Shown here: in pieces, positions 1 to 7,941 of the stretch
Layout: every line of letters begins with the position of its first letter
How positions within the stretch are numbered: position 1 is the first letter of the stretch
The notes under the pieces: model-generated
What the model was told of the DNA's origin: nothing
Seen by the model: only the letters and a program-made list of their open reading frames with translations
Database searches by the model: none
From: JBFHFS01 sp041583495
Lineage (GTDB): Bacteria > Bacteroidota > Bacteroidia > Bacteroidales > Marinilabiliaceae
Assembly (NCBI GenBank): GCA_041583495.1
Contig: JBFHFS010000053.1
Coordinates: 1-34,204, forward strand
Reading direction: 5' to 3'
DNA: 34,204 nucleotides
Made by a program: the position numbers and the translations under genes

Positions 1-126
1 AATTTTGGAAACGTTAAAGATTCCGGTATTTTTCACTTCATACAAAGGATTATCAATAACCCTTGGGCCTGCTAAGGCACAAAATGAAATGGTAATAAAT
101 AGCAATAGTAAAGATGTTTTTCTCAT
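1..126 (-). CDS. Secreted protein N-terminus, possibly TlpA family (partial)
   Basis: An open frame starts with ATG at 126 and runs off the left edge after 42 codons without a stop. Residues 1-19 form a clear Sec signal peptide: MRKT, then a hydrophobic stretch LLLLFITISF, then CALAG. The mature start reads PRVIDNPLYEVKNTGIF, which resembles the N-terminus of exported thiol-disulfide proteins of Bacteroidota that begin with a similar beta-strand domain. That resemblance is from memory of the family and not proven, because the catalytic domain lies outside the window. The gene begins 46 bp after the stop of the TlpA-like lipoprotein gene on the same strand, so the two may be co-transcribed. 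No Shine-Dalgarno sequence is visible. Confidence 0.6.
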   Translation of the reverse strand, partial: MRKTSLLLLFITISFCALAGPRVIDNPLYEVKNTGIFNVSKI

Positions 127-172
127 GGTGTGATTTTCATTGATGATGTTTAATTTTTTTTGCACTGAATGT

Positions 173-1639
173 TTATTCTTCAAGTAGAAGTTTTTCTATT
201 TTTTTAATGGTTGCTGAATTCGCAGGTCTTAAATAACTTCCTGATTCAACAATGTGACCTTTTTTATTTATCAGCATATAATGTGGTATTCCATTAATTT
301 CGAACCCTTTTCTAATACTGATGCTTTGTTCTTTATCACAAAAAAAATGTTTTCCGTCGAGTTGCATTTGCGATAAGGCCAGTTTCCATTGTTGCTCATT
401 TGAGTTCAGGCATAGATAGACGAACTCGATATCTTTTCCCGCTAACTTTTGTTTTAGTTTTTTGGAATTTGGCATTTCCGCTCTACACGGCCCACACCAT
501 GTCGCCCAAAAGTCGAGATATATAACCTTACCCTTATTCTGTGAACAGATAGTATCAATCAAAGATTTCGCTGTTGTGCCATTCATTCTTGATAAAATGG
601 CATTAGAGTTTATTTCAGGATTATTCATTTGCCTTTTTAGCTCCTTGTAATAGTTGTTTAAAGGTGTTTTTATTGATAATTCATGTACGTTGTTGTCCAG
701 TAGGGTTTTATGATCTGTAAAAAAATCCAAATCATTTTGATTTAGGTTTATGTAAAATATATTGCCAATTAATAATTGTTTGAAATAGCTCTCTTGATGC
801 TTATCCAATAGCACATTCATGAGTGTGGCAAAATATTTTTCTTTTGTAAGCGTAGTGTCTTGAATGGTTCTTTGGGCAATATTTCCGGTATAAGCATTTA
901 TTAATTGATAAATATTGGTATTAATAATTGAGTCTGAAAAGGCCGTTTCTATACTTTCAAGAAAGTTGAAGTAATCAGCGGGGATATCCAAATCCTGATA
1001 TTTTATTTTCTTTTCGTAAGCTTTGAAATATGGAAAATTTATTAGGGATTCCCGGTACTTAATGTTTATGTCATCTTTAGTCCAGTTACTAATTTCAGCT
1101 GATGGGTTAATTTCTTTAATAAAAACTTGTCGTTTTTGTTCTGCTATCGTTTTAATGCTGTCACAAAATGATTTATAGGAACTGAGGCTCATTTTTTTGC
1201 TTTCTCGATTACGAAAGCTGAACACACAATAATTACTGTTTAGATACTGGTTCAAATCAGTATTCGATTTTTGATTGTCACCTGAAAATTGGATGTTTCC
1301 AATATCTTTAAAGTCAATTCCAATATGAATCGAATCTCCCGGGTGTGCTATTATTTTCCCGACAAGTGGATAGACATTTATATCTTGTGTTTTATATAAG
1401 TCAAACTCACATTTAAAAGTGCCATCACTTTTTATTGAATCTTTTAAATTTGTTTTCTTACCTCTGAAATCAAGGATGTCCAAAGTAAACTCTTTTGTAT
1501 TTGGATATACTTGCAGGTTGCTTACTTTACCCGTAATAACTGTCAACGTTGATTCTTGTCCCTTTTCAGGGTTTTCAAGGCATCCACTCAAAATAATTGG
1601 CCATAAGAAAATAAGAAAAATTCTTTTTAGTTTTTTCAT
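173..1639 (-). CDS. TlpA-family thiol-disulfide oxidoreductase lipoprotein
   Basis: This 488-residue protein is predicted to be a periplasm-facing lipoprotein that reduces or isomerises disulfides. The N-terminus has a lipoprotein signal with lipobox LSGC (Cys20). Residues about 30-125 form a beta-rich domain like the N-terminal domains of Bacteroidota TlpA proteins (DUF4369 type), residues about 130-350 are mostly helical, and a thioredoxin fold occupies about 355-488. The fold carries the WCGPC active site at Cys382 and Cys385, preceded by VIYLDFWAT, and a later GIPHY supplies the cis-proline. Length and layout are normal for such lipoproteins. The gene is visibly AT-richer than the Pho genes further right. 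The next gene on the same strand starts 46 bp downstream. The substrate is unknown; resA- or tlpA-type naming would be over-precise. Confidence 0.85.
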   Translation of the reverse strand: MKKLKRIFLIFLWPIILSGCLENPEKGQESTLTVITGKVSNLQVYPNTKEFTLDILDFRGKKTNLKDSIKSDGTFKCEFDLYKTQDINVYPLVGKIIAHPGDSIHIGIDFKDIGNIQFSGDNQKSNTDLNQYLNSNYCVFSFRNRESKKMSLSSYKSFCDSIKTIAEQKRQVFIKEINPSAEISNWTKDDINIKYRESLINFPYFKAYEKKIKYQDLDIPADYFNFLESIETAFSDSIINTNIYQLINAYTGNIAQRTIQDTTLTKEKYFATLMNVLLDKHQESYFKQLLIGNIFYINLNQNDLDFFTDHKTLLDNNVHELSIKTPLNNYYKELKRQMNNPEINSNAILSRMNGTTAKSLIDTICSQNKGKVIYLDFWATWCGPCRAEMPNSKKLKQKLAGKDIEFVYLCLNSNEQQWKLALSQMQLDGKHFFCDKEQSISIRKGFEINGIPHYMLINKKGHIVESGSYLRPANSATIKKIEKLLLEE

Positions 1640-1787
1640 TCTATGTCGATTCTTAATCTTCGCAATAACGGTTCAGTTTTCTTTTGAGCAGGATCTCTAA
1701 GCATAGGTTTTTTATCTCTGCATAGAGGCAAATATTTATTTTCCATAAATATCAATAACCGTTAACTCAAAGAGTTGGCGGTAGTCT

Positions 1788-2109
1788 CTTTTCTCCATTT
1801 TCCCTTTTTCTGCTTCCAGCGATAAGCTCCTTTATCTATCCATCTATCTCCCGCTTTATCTCTCTCTTTATCTCTTCCCTCTAACTTCTAACTTCTAATT
1901 TCTATCTCTTTTACTTTTTATTTCGCCCCTAATGGTTTTTTCCCCCCTTTTATTTCTACTTATCTCTACTTATCTCACTATATCTCTTCCCTCTATCTTC
2001 TTCCCTCTAACTCCTATCTTCTATCTTCTAACTTCTATCTTTTAACTTCTAACCTCTTATTTCCACCTCTTTCACTCTTTTCACCTTTTCTACCCTTTTC
2101 AACTTTTTA
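1788..2109. repeat. Polypyrimidine tract with degenerate heptamer repeats
   Basis: The plus strand is almost pure C and T for about 320 bases. Inside it are tandem 7-base units: AACTTCT, AACTTCT, AATTTCT, ATCTCTT at 1883-1910 and AACTCCT, ATCTTCT, ATCTTCT, AACTTCT, ATCTTTT, AACTTCT, AACCTCT at 2009-2057. The phrase TATCTCTTCCCTCTAACTTC at 1869 recurs almost unchanged at 1981. The tract lies between the LytTR regulator and the TlpA-like gene, so minus-strand RNA crossing it would be purine-rich. The rest of the gap, 1640-1787, is AT-rich and probably holds the promoter of the TlpA-like gene, but I found no element that I can define. No coding frame is supported in either part. Confidence 0.8.
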
Positions 2110-2874
2110 TTAAACCTGCCATAATCCTTTCACTACGTTAACAAAGGCACGCCCGGTGGTAAAGCGGGTCTGCTGCTCATCGTTCATGATCAGGATAAAG
2201 CGGTTATTGAGGTGTTTGCGTACTTCCTGGATATTTAGGCGGCTAACGATAAGGGCTCTATGCACCCGCACAAAATGATCGGGCAGACGCTCTTCGAGAT
2301 GTTTTAGGGTTAAATCCGTTAAATGGGTTGTTCCGTTTCGGGTGATCACATTCACGTATTTATCTTTCGCTTCAAAGGCTAGTATTTCGCTTAAGGCGAC
2401 AAAAAACACCTTATCTCCAACCTTTACAGGAAGGGAGGTTAGGGCAGGGGCCTGGTTTATTTGAAGCATCTTCCTCACCACTTCGAGCACCTCTTGGGAT
2501 GAAGTCTTTGGAGCATTGAGTGTTAGTTTCTGGATGGCCTGAATCAGACGTTCTTGTCTGACGGGTTTTACCAGGTAATCCACGCCATTGGCATCAAAAG
2601 CTTTTACGGCATACTCTTCAAAGGCGGTACAAAAGATGATCTGTGGCACTGTTGTTAGGCGGTTGATCACTTCGAAACCGTCCAGGCCCGGCATCTGAAT
2701 ATCAAGGAAAACCAGGTCGGGTTTATTGGTTTCGATAAACTCCAGGGCCTGAAGACCATTCTCGCTTTCTCCCACGATTTCAATCGGCGTCTGGATATTG
2801 TTCAGTAGCCTGCGTAGGCGCTCTCTGGCCGGTGCTTCATCATCTACCAAAAGGGTTTTTATTTTTTGTTCCAT
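2110..2874 (-). CDS. LytTR-family response regulator
   Basis: A 254-residue transcription regulator of the LytR/AlgR type. Residues 1-120 are a receiver domain with the acidic pair Asp11/Asp12, the phosphoacceptor Asp58 in LVFLDIQMPGLDG, and the conserved Lys103 in YLVKP. Residues about 150-252 are a LytTR DNA-binding domain with the typical sequences FEAKDKYVNV, LKHLEERLPDHFVRVHRALIV and a C-terminal beta hairpin. The ATG lies one base after the stop of the sensor kinase gene and has no Shine-Dalgarno sequence, which suggests translational coupling in a kinase-regulator operon. The kinase is its evident partner. The target promoters are unknown. Confidence 0.95.
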   Translation of the reverse strand: MEQKIKTLLVDDEAPARERLRRLLNNIQTPIEIVGESENGLQALEFIETNKPDLVFLDIQMPGLDGFEVINRLTTVPQIIFCTAFEEYAVKAFDANGVDYLVKPVRQERLIQAIQKLTLNAPKTSSQEVLEVVRKMLQINQAPALTSLPVKVGDKVFFVALSEILAFEAKDKYVNVITRNGTTHLTDLTLKHLEERLPDHFVRVHRALIVSRLNIQEVRKHLNNRFILIMNDEQQTRFTTGRAFVNVVKGLWQV

Positions 2875-2875
2875 A

Positions 2876-5272
2876 TTAAGCCGGCAATAAAGTTTTGAAG
2901 GGTAAGGTTACACAAATACATTTCTCAGGACCATTTTCCCAATTTAGGGAGGCTTTCCCCTGATATAAAATCTCCAGTTTGTCGAACAGGCTCTGCAGAC
3001 CATATCCGGAAATCAGGTCATTGGGAAAGGCCGGTCCATTATCAAAAACGGCTATCAGTATTTTTTTGTCACTCTCAATTACTTTGAGCCGAAGGAAGCC
3101 ATCTCCTGTTAATTTGCTTATCCCGTGTTTGATGGCATTTTCAACCAGGGGTTGTAGTAAGAATCTTGGAACTTCAACGTCTTGCAGTTGATCGTTTGTG
3201 TTTATTTCGTACTTCAGCCGTTCACCCAGTCGCAGCTTTTCTATTTCCAGGTAATTGATTACCATGTTAATCTCCTCGCTTATAGTTGCCGTATCCTTGT
3301 TTTGTTTGTTGATGGCCGATCGGCAGAAGTCGGACAGCGAAAGGGCCATTTGTTCTGTTTTATCGGCATTGGAGTGGGCCAGACTGGCTATGGAATTTAA
3401 GGAATTGTAAAGAAAATGAGGGTTGATACGCGAATGCAGAGCCTGTAATTCTGCATGCTGTTTGAGTTTTTCCAGATTCGTTAATTCCATATCTTTTTTA
3501 CGGATGGTTTGTCGGGTTTTATAGTTCAGAAAAAGATACCCGGTACGGATCGTAGCAAACAAAAATTGGTAGATCAAATCTTTGGCCATACTATTGAAAA
3601 AATTCGAGGGTAATGTATGGGATAATAGAAAATTGGAATATCCAAAGAACAGGGAGGGAATGGTGAGGGAGGTTATGAAAATGATGAGCAAATGCCATTT
3701 AAAACCTGCCGATTTGAAGATGATTCTCTCTGTCAGATACATTAACCCAATTACCAGAGCACCTTTTATCAGAAAGGAAAGAAACATGAACGCACCGGAT
3801 AAAATGATTCTAAAATGATGAAATCCATCTGGTTCAAAAATGCCCATCCGATTGATCCAAATGATGATTTCAACGAGCCTCAACAACAGAAATGGCAAAA
3901 GCAAAAGCACCCCTTGTTTGCAATAGGTTTTAAACTGATCTGCCTTGACCTCAAACACTCTTTTTTTGATGTAATAGACCAGAAAAAGGCCAAAAAATGA
4001 AAGAGAGATGGCAATCCTGATGAAGGGAAGCAGTTCTGGATTCCGGAATTCAAAATATTCAATGCTGTCACCGGGGTAGTTCTCCTTTAGCTGTTCGAGG
4101 AAGTCTGCAGCATATATTTTGCTGATAATGAATTTATCCAACTCATGAAAAACTGTGTTTTCCGGATTTCTTTCTTCAAAAATGGCCCCTGAAATATAGG
4201 TGTTAGGATTTGAATATGAATTGATTTTGACGAGACCTTTTAATAGAAAATAGGTGATGTATTGATTCCTTTTTGACTGAGGGGTCTCAGCTCCAAATTC
4301 CAACGCAATAACTTGTCTGTCAATGGTCCCGCCAGGCAGTATCCTTTCCGATGTATTGGGTAGTTGTCCTGCACGGGCTGGGTGGTCGATGGTTAACAGG
4401 AAATTCCCCCTGTCGGAAACAAGCTTTATCTTGCTGGTTGCCATTAGTTTGTTCAGCTCCGTGGTCAGTTTTATAATATAGGCGGAGTCTTCCCGGGTAG
4501 GCTGTCCGTATAGCTGAAGTCTTATATCTTCCTTAAAATGAGGAATGGTATTATTCCCGTTAATGAATTTTGAGCGTAGGATCTCCCAATAGTTTTGTTC
4601 ATTAGCATTCATTAGGTTCGTATCCGGTTTTTTATTCATTTTTGCCCCAAATCGAGTGGCTAATTGTGCTTCGATATCCCTCGAATAAAATTTGGACAGC
4701 ACAAAGCTGTCTAGTGGATTTAGGATGGGCTTACGACTGTAAAAGGGTATTTTACCGTTGAGTATGGCCCTCTTTGCATAATTGGGGTCGGTTGGGAACT
4801 CCGTTTTTGAACTTATAATGGATCTCACAAAGGCATTGAACAGGGTTAGGTTGCGGGAATTTTGGTTGTTTGTTTTGTTGGCAACAAAAAATACAACAAC
4901 CTTTTCCAGTTTACCCTCCTTATTTGTTCTTTTTTGAAGATTAAAGTGCAGACTCCGGGATATTTTATCCTCGGAAAAGTTGAATATTAAATTGCCATTT
5001 TTATTAACCAAATCAATTTTTACGGTTTCAATTAGTGGTCTTAATGATTTGATGCAATGTGATAGAAAAAGGGAATCTCCGGTGGTATAGGTGCCTTTTA
5101 ATTGAATTTTTATATCCTCTTCAAAGCGCTCGAGTGTCAACTCTTTGGTTAAAAGATGCTTACCTATGAATTGCCAGTATGTTTTTTGTCGGGAAGTATT
5201 GTCGGAGGCAATGCCTTGGTGGCTTACGCCTAAAAAACCTAATATCATCAGGGAGAATAGCACTTTATTCAT
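2876..5272 (-). CDS. LytS-type sensor histidine kinase with duplicated periplasmic domain
   Basis: A 798-residue membrane kinase, the partner of the LytTR regulator directly downstream. It has a signal peptide (residues 1-22), a periplasmic region (about 30-410), a membrane region with about five helices (about 415-590), and a His_kinase (PF06580) plus HATPase_c core at the C-terminus. The phosphoacceptor is His619 in SRINPHFLYNSLNS; LLQPLVENAIKHGI and VFDNGPAF are the N and G1 boxes. The periplasmic region is an internal duplication: residues from Tyr32 (YWQFIGKHLL, then FEEDIKIQLKG) match those from Tyr228 (YWEILRSKFI, then FKEDIRLQLYG), and each copy ends in a similar LDSFVLSKFY or LDKFIISKIY motif. 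The copies remind me of the DUF2927 fold. This is inference; the signal sensed is unknown. Confidence 0.9.
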   Translation of the reverse strand: MNKVLFSLMILGFLGVSHQGIASDNTSRQKTYWQFIGKHLLTKELTLERFEEDIKIQLKGTYTTGDSLFLSHCIKSLRPLIETVKIDLVNKNGNLIFNFSEDKISRSLHFNLQKRTNKEGKLEKVVVFFVANKTNNQNSRNLTLFNAFVRSIISSKTEFPTDPNYAKRAILNGKIPFYSRKPILNPLDSFVLSKFYSRDIEAQLATRFGAKMNKKPDTNLMNANEQNYWEILRSKFINGNNTIPHFKEDIRLQLYGQPTREDSAYIIKLTTELNKLMATSKIKLVSDRGNFLLTIDHPARAGQLPNTSERILPGGTIDRQVIALEFGAETPQSKRNQYITYFLLKGLVKINSYSNPNTYISGAIFEERNPENTVFHELDKFIISKIYAADFLEQLKENYPGDSIEYFEFRNPELLPFIRIAISLSFFGLFLVYYIKKRVFEVKADQFKTYCKQGVLLLLPFLLLRLVEIIIWINRMGIFEPDGFHHFRIILSGAFMFLSFLIKGALVIGLMYLTERIIFKSAGFKWHLLIIFITSLTIPSLFFGYSNFLLSHTLPSNFFNSMAKDLIYQFLFATIRTGYLFLNYKTRQTIRKKDMELTNLEKLKQHAELQALHSRINPHFLYNSLNSIASLAHSNADKTEQMALSLSDFCRSAINKQNKDTATISEEINMVINYLEIEKLRLGERLKYEINTNDQLQDVEVPRFLLQPLVENAIKHGISKLTGDGFLRLKVIESDKKILIAVFDNGPAFPNDLISGYGLQSLFDKLEILYQGKASLNWENGPEKCICVTLPFKTLLPA

Positions 5273-5391
5273 AGCCGTGAATTTAGTTGTTTTGATGGTT
5301 CAAAAAAACTTTAATTACACGAGCTATGAAACATATTTCTGATGAACGGCATCAGAAGGTGGATAAAGTGCCCAAAAGCAGACCTCTATTT

Positions 5392-6912
5392 TCAAACAAA
5401 CCTCTGCCAGTCGGAAGAAACCTGATAATCTTCAATTACCTGGGTGGTGTTTTTGAATTGAAACGACGACAGCAGCTGGCTGATCTCCTGCCGCAGATAG
5501 TTGATGGCACCCTTGGCTAACTCTGGCGAAAAGCCTTTGCCTTGCAACCTCAGCACCTGATCGAGGGAGATAACTCTGGCAAGGATCTGGCCCAGGTCGA
5601 CCAGCTTGCGTTGGGGCATCTCCAGATCAAGAGTGATGTTCAGCAAATCTTTAACATGAGTGTGAGCGTGTTTGGTCAGATCGAAGGTATTCAGAAATTT
5701 GGACAGATTGGTTTGACCCGCTTTTTTCATCAGCTTTATGACTCCTTCTGTTATTTGAGAATAAAGCATATCGTTTGAGCCTTCGAAAATCTGAAAGGGC
5801 CGGCTGTCTACCGTCGACCGGCCGGCAATATGGTTAAGTTTGTAACCCTTTGCCCCAACCAGTTGGAGGAGCGTTTGAGAGGCGTCCTGCATCATGTCAG
5901 TGGCCAAACTCTTAACCGCATTGGCTTCTATGCCTATGGAGGAAAGGTCGTGTTTTAATCCCGCTTTTTCACTGCTGTTTACACACATGGCCGAGCATAT
6001 GGTAAAGCGGGCTTGTAGTTCTCCCAATCGTTGTTGCACCTGATCGTAGTTCAGGAGACTTTTGCTGCCCACAAAACGTTGCTGGCAATGCTCAATGGAT
6101 TCATCCAGCATGCGTTGGATAAACCCCATGGCCATACCCGGGAACGACATACGGCTGCGGTGCAGAAGGTCCAGCATCATTTTTACGCCCGAGCGGGGAG
6201 CAATCAGTCTTTGCGCTTCGGGAAGTACCACGTCAATGCGGTTGCGCCCGTAAGGAATCTGGTATAATCCAAGGTTCTCGAAGAATTCTTCCACCACAAT
6301 GCCTTGGTTGGGTTTTGTAACATCGCATATAAAAAAGTCGATGTCCCGGGCCAACTGGCCCTTTCCGGTCTCTTTCCGTGCCGTGAGAAGCCAGAAATCG
6401 GCCCACCCCGTTAGGCCTGCCCAGTGTTTGGTGCCTTTCAGGTGATATTGATCCTTCGACTGTGTATAGGACGTCTGCATATTTAGGGCATCACTTCCAA
6501 AGTCCGGTTCGGTAATCATCAATCCACCCATGTTTTGTTGGTGTAAAAATCGCTTCATGATCCCGGCTTTTGTCTCTTCTTGTCCCGCTTTGATGACCGG
6601 CTGAAGAAAGAGGGCCATATTGATGCCAAAGGTCAGGGATAGGGCCAGAGATTCGTAGGAAGCCGCACTCATCAGAGCAATGCTTTCTTTTATATCTCCT
6701 CCCAAACCTCCGTATTTAGTGGGTATAATGGCCGAGAATGGATTCACCGACATGAGTTCGCGCATCACAAAGGGGGGCATGCCTCTTTTAATGGCCAACT
6801 CATCAATGTCGCCACGCTCATGGTATACACTGTGCATTTTTTTCCTTAGACTTGCCAGGAGGGTCTCAAATGCCCTATTTAACTCTTCCTTTTCTGATGT
6901 TTGCTCCAGCAT
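5392..6912 (-). CDS. Acyl-CoA dehydrogenase family protein
   Basis: A 506-residue flavoprotein predicted to oxidise an acyl-CoA thioester to the enoyl-CoA with FAD as acceptor. Typical motifs appear in order: GGLMITEPDFGSDALNMQT and GTKHWAGLTGWADFWLLTA (the middle flavin-binding beta domain), MSFPGMAMGFIQRMLDESI and QRLGELQARFTICSAM (the C-terminal helical domain), and FQIFEGSNDMLY near the active site. Glu377 in this last motif sits where the catalytic base of medium-chain enzymes lies. The extra C-terminal part, about 400-506, makes it longer than the 380-400 residues of minimal enzymes. It lies 119 bp upstream of the sensor kinase on the same strand; no functional link is evident. Substrate chain length cannot be told. 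Confidence 0.9.
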   Translation of the reverse strand: MLEQTSEKEELNRAFETLLASLRKKMHSVYHERGDIDELAIKRGMPPFVMRELMSVNPFSAIIPTKYGGLGGDIKESIALMSAASYESLALSLTFGINMALFLQPVIKAGQEETKAGIMKRFLHQQNMGGLMITEPDFGSDALNMQTSYTQSKDQYHLKGTKHWAGLTGWADFWLLTARKETGKGQLARDIDFFICDVTKPNQGIVVEEFFENLGLYQIPYGRNRIDVVLPEAQRLIAPRSGVKMMLDLLHRSRMSFPGMAMGFIQRMLDESIEHCQQRFVGSKSLLNYDQVQQRLGELQARFTICSAMCVNSSEKAGLKHDLSSIGIEANAVKSLATDMMQDASQTLLQLVGAKGYKLNHIAGRSTVDSRPFQIFEGSNDMLYSQITEGVIKLMKKAGQTNLSKFLNTFDLTKHAHTHVKDLLNITLDLEMPQRKLVDLGQILARVISLDQVLRLQGKGFSPELAKGAINYLRQEISQLLSSFQFKNTTQVIEDYQVSSDWQRFV

Positions 6913-6955
6913 TTAAAATGGGTTTTTTAGAGTGCGTAAAACCGATAGCCCAATA

Positions 6956-6984
6956 CCCCGCTCTCCAGAGAGGATAAACCGGGG
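6956..6984 (-). other. Hairpin in the acyl-CoA dehydrogenase leader
   Basis: CCCCG (6956-6960) pairs with CGGGG (6980-6984), and inside it CTCTC pairs with GAGAG. The hairpin sits about 45 bases upstream of the acyl-CoA dehydrogenase start, in its likely 5' untranslated region. It has no T-run, so it is not an intrinsic terminator. The remainder of 6913-7225 shows no gene that I would support. Confidence 0.4.
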
Positions 6985-7225
6985 ATGTTTCTATTCAATG
7001 AAACTACAATCCTTGTTAAGTTAAAATAACAACCCTGTCCATAATTAGTTTACTTTTTGCCCATAAGAGGTGTGGTGACATCCAAACTGTTTGGAAAAAA
7101 ACAGAAGGGCTGATAGGGAGCAGGTAAGTCCTTTAAGCTGGAATGTGTTTTTCAGCCAAAGGGGGCCTGGCTCATTAACGGTCGGCGGGTTGTTGATTAA
7201 AATATTGCGAGGATGAAGGGTCCCC

Positions 7226-7303
7226 AAAAAAATGATTGTATGAAAAAAAACAGACCTTTTGAGCCGACTGACTGTGACTCGTCCATTTATTTTTCATACA
7301 ATC
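7226..7303 (-). terminator. 14-bp perfect inverted repeat followed by T-run; likely dodecin terminator
   Basis: GATTGTATGAAAAA (7234-7247) is matched exactly by its reverse complement at 7290-7303, with 42 bases between. On the minus strand the distal arm is followed by A and seven T residues (7232-7226), so this lies 27 bases beyond the dodecin stop in the position of an intrinsic terminator. The stem is AT-rich and the loop long, which is unusual. An alternative is a 70-bp MITE-like remnant; no target duplication is visible. Confidence 0.5.
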
Positions 7304-7329
7304 GGGGCTGGTAACATCTGACTGAAATT

Positions 7330-7533
7330 CTATTTGTAGATTTCGAAGGTTATTTTTACAGTAATTCTGAATTCTACAACATCATTGTCCTTAACAACTG
7401 CATTTTGATCCTGAACGTAGACCGAACGAATGCCTTTGACTGTTTTTCCTGCTGCTTTAACAGCATTTCTGGTTGCATCTTCCCAGCTTTTCTCGGAAGA
7501 AGCCATTACTTCAATCACTTTTAATACTGACAT
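7330..7533 (-). CDS. Dodecin family protein
   Basis: A 67-residue protein that matches the dodecin family in length and pattern: MSVLKVIEVMASSEKSWEDA, then TRNAVKAAGKTVKGIRSVYV, QDQNAVVKDNDVVEFRITVK and ITFEIYK. Dodecins form a hollow dodecamer that binds flavins (or CoA in some relatives) and are thought to buffer free flavin. The ATG at 7533 is chosen because family members begin there; the frame stays open upstream to 7710, but that extension reads as non-coding, with many basic residues and no family resemblance. The upstream 60 bases are AT-rich and likely hold the promoter. Followed by an inverted repeat with a T-run. It appears monocistronic. Confidence 0.93.
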   Translation of the reverse strand: MSVLKVIEVMASSEKSWEDATRNAVKAAGKTVKGIRSVYVQDQNAVVKDNDVVEFRITVKITFEIYK

Positions 7534-7887
7534 CTTACTGTGTTTTAGATGAATACTAAATTTATATAACCGTAAAACATTGAATGCCAAGTTTTTGTTG
7601 ATTAAGGGCGTGTGGTTTATGGATTTCCTTCTGAATTGCCTAATGGGCAAACAATGCTTTTGCGGATTTTGAGTGGTGGAATGATTGTCCTTTCTCCTCC
7701 ATGAACGCAACTCCTTTTAATTATCCTTTTCAGCGGATTGCTATTCAATTTACGAAATGTTTTGGCCAAAGGCAATAGCTCTTTGGGTAACGCGCAGGTA
7801 TTCAATGGCCGGTTTTTGAGAGGTGGGCTTCCTGGAAAAATGTTTTTAAGGAATCATCTGATTGGGGTGTATTATTCCCCATGCAAC
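7534..7887. other. Intergenic region upstream of dodecin, no secure gene
   Basis: Between the dodecin start and the phoR terminator I see no gene that I would call. The part just before the dodecin ATG is AT-rich, with TATAAATTTA on the minus strand as a loose match to the Bacteroidota -7 element TAnnTTTG. Further upstream, a minus-strand AAAAGGAG (7711-7718) precedes an ATG at 7702 that opens a frame of only 20 codons, ending at 7640. This may be a leader peptide or chance. Confidence 0.4.
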
Positions 7888-7914
7888 AAAAAAACCGGGC
7901 CTTTAAGGCCCGGG
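7888..7914 (-). terminator. Intrinsic terminator of the Pho operon
   Basis: CCGGGCC (7895-7901) and GGCCCGG (7907-7913) form a perfect GC-rich 7-bp stem, extendable by two A-T pairs. On the minus strand it is followed by seven T residues (7894-7888). It begins 28 bases after the phoR stop, and is the only convincing terminator between the porin and this point. Confidence 0.92.
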
Positions 7915-7941
7915 ATAATTAAGCGTTGTTGAAGGCTAATG

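Noticed and set aside
1788..2109. A CRISPR array in the repeat tract
   Set aside because: Units are 7 bases, contiguous and degenerate, with no spacers and no cas genes.
5339..5355. A terminator after the acyl-CoA dehydrogenase gene (CTGATG/CATCAG stem)
   Set aside because: Only a 6-bp stem with no T-run on the minus strand.
7045..7227. A 60-codon minus-strand frame between acyl-CoA dehydrogenase and dodecin
   Set aside because: No ribosome site, no recognisable motif, and it ends in the T-run of the inverted repeat.
7534..7710. A longer dodecin starting at 7710
   Set aside because: Dodecins are about 65-75 residues and start at MSVLKV or similar; the extra 59 residues have no family match.
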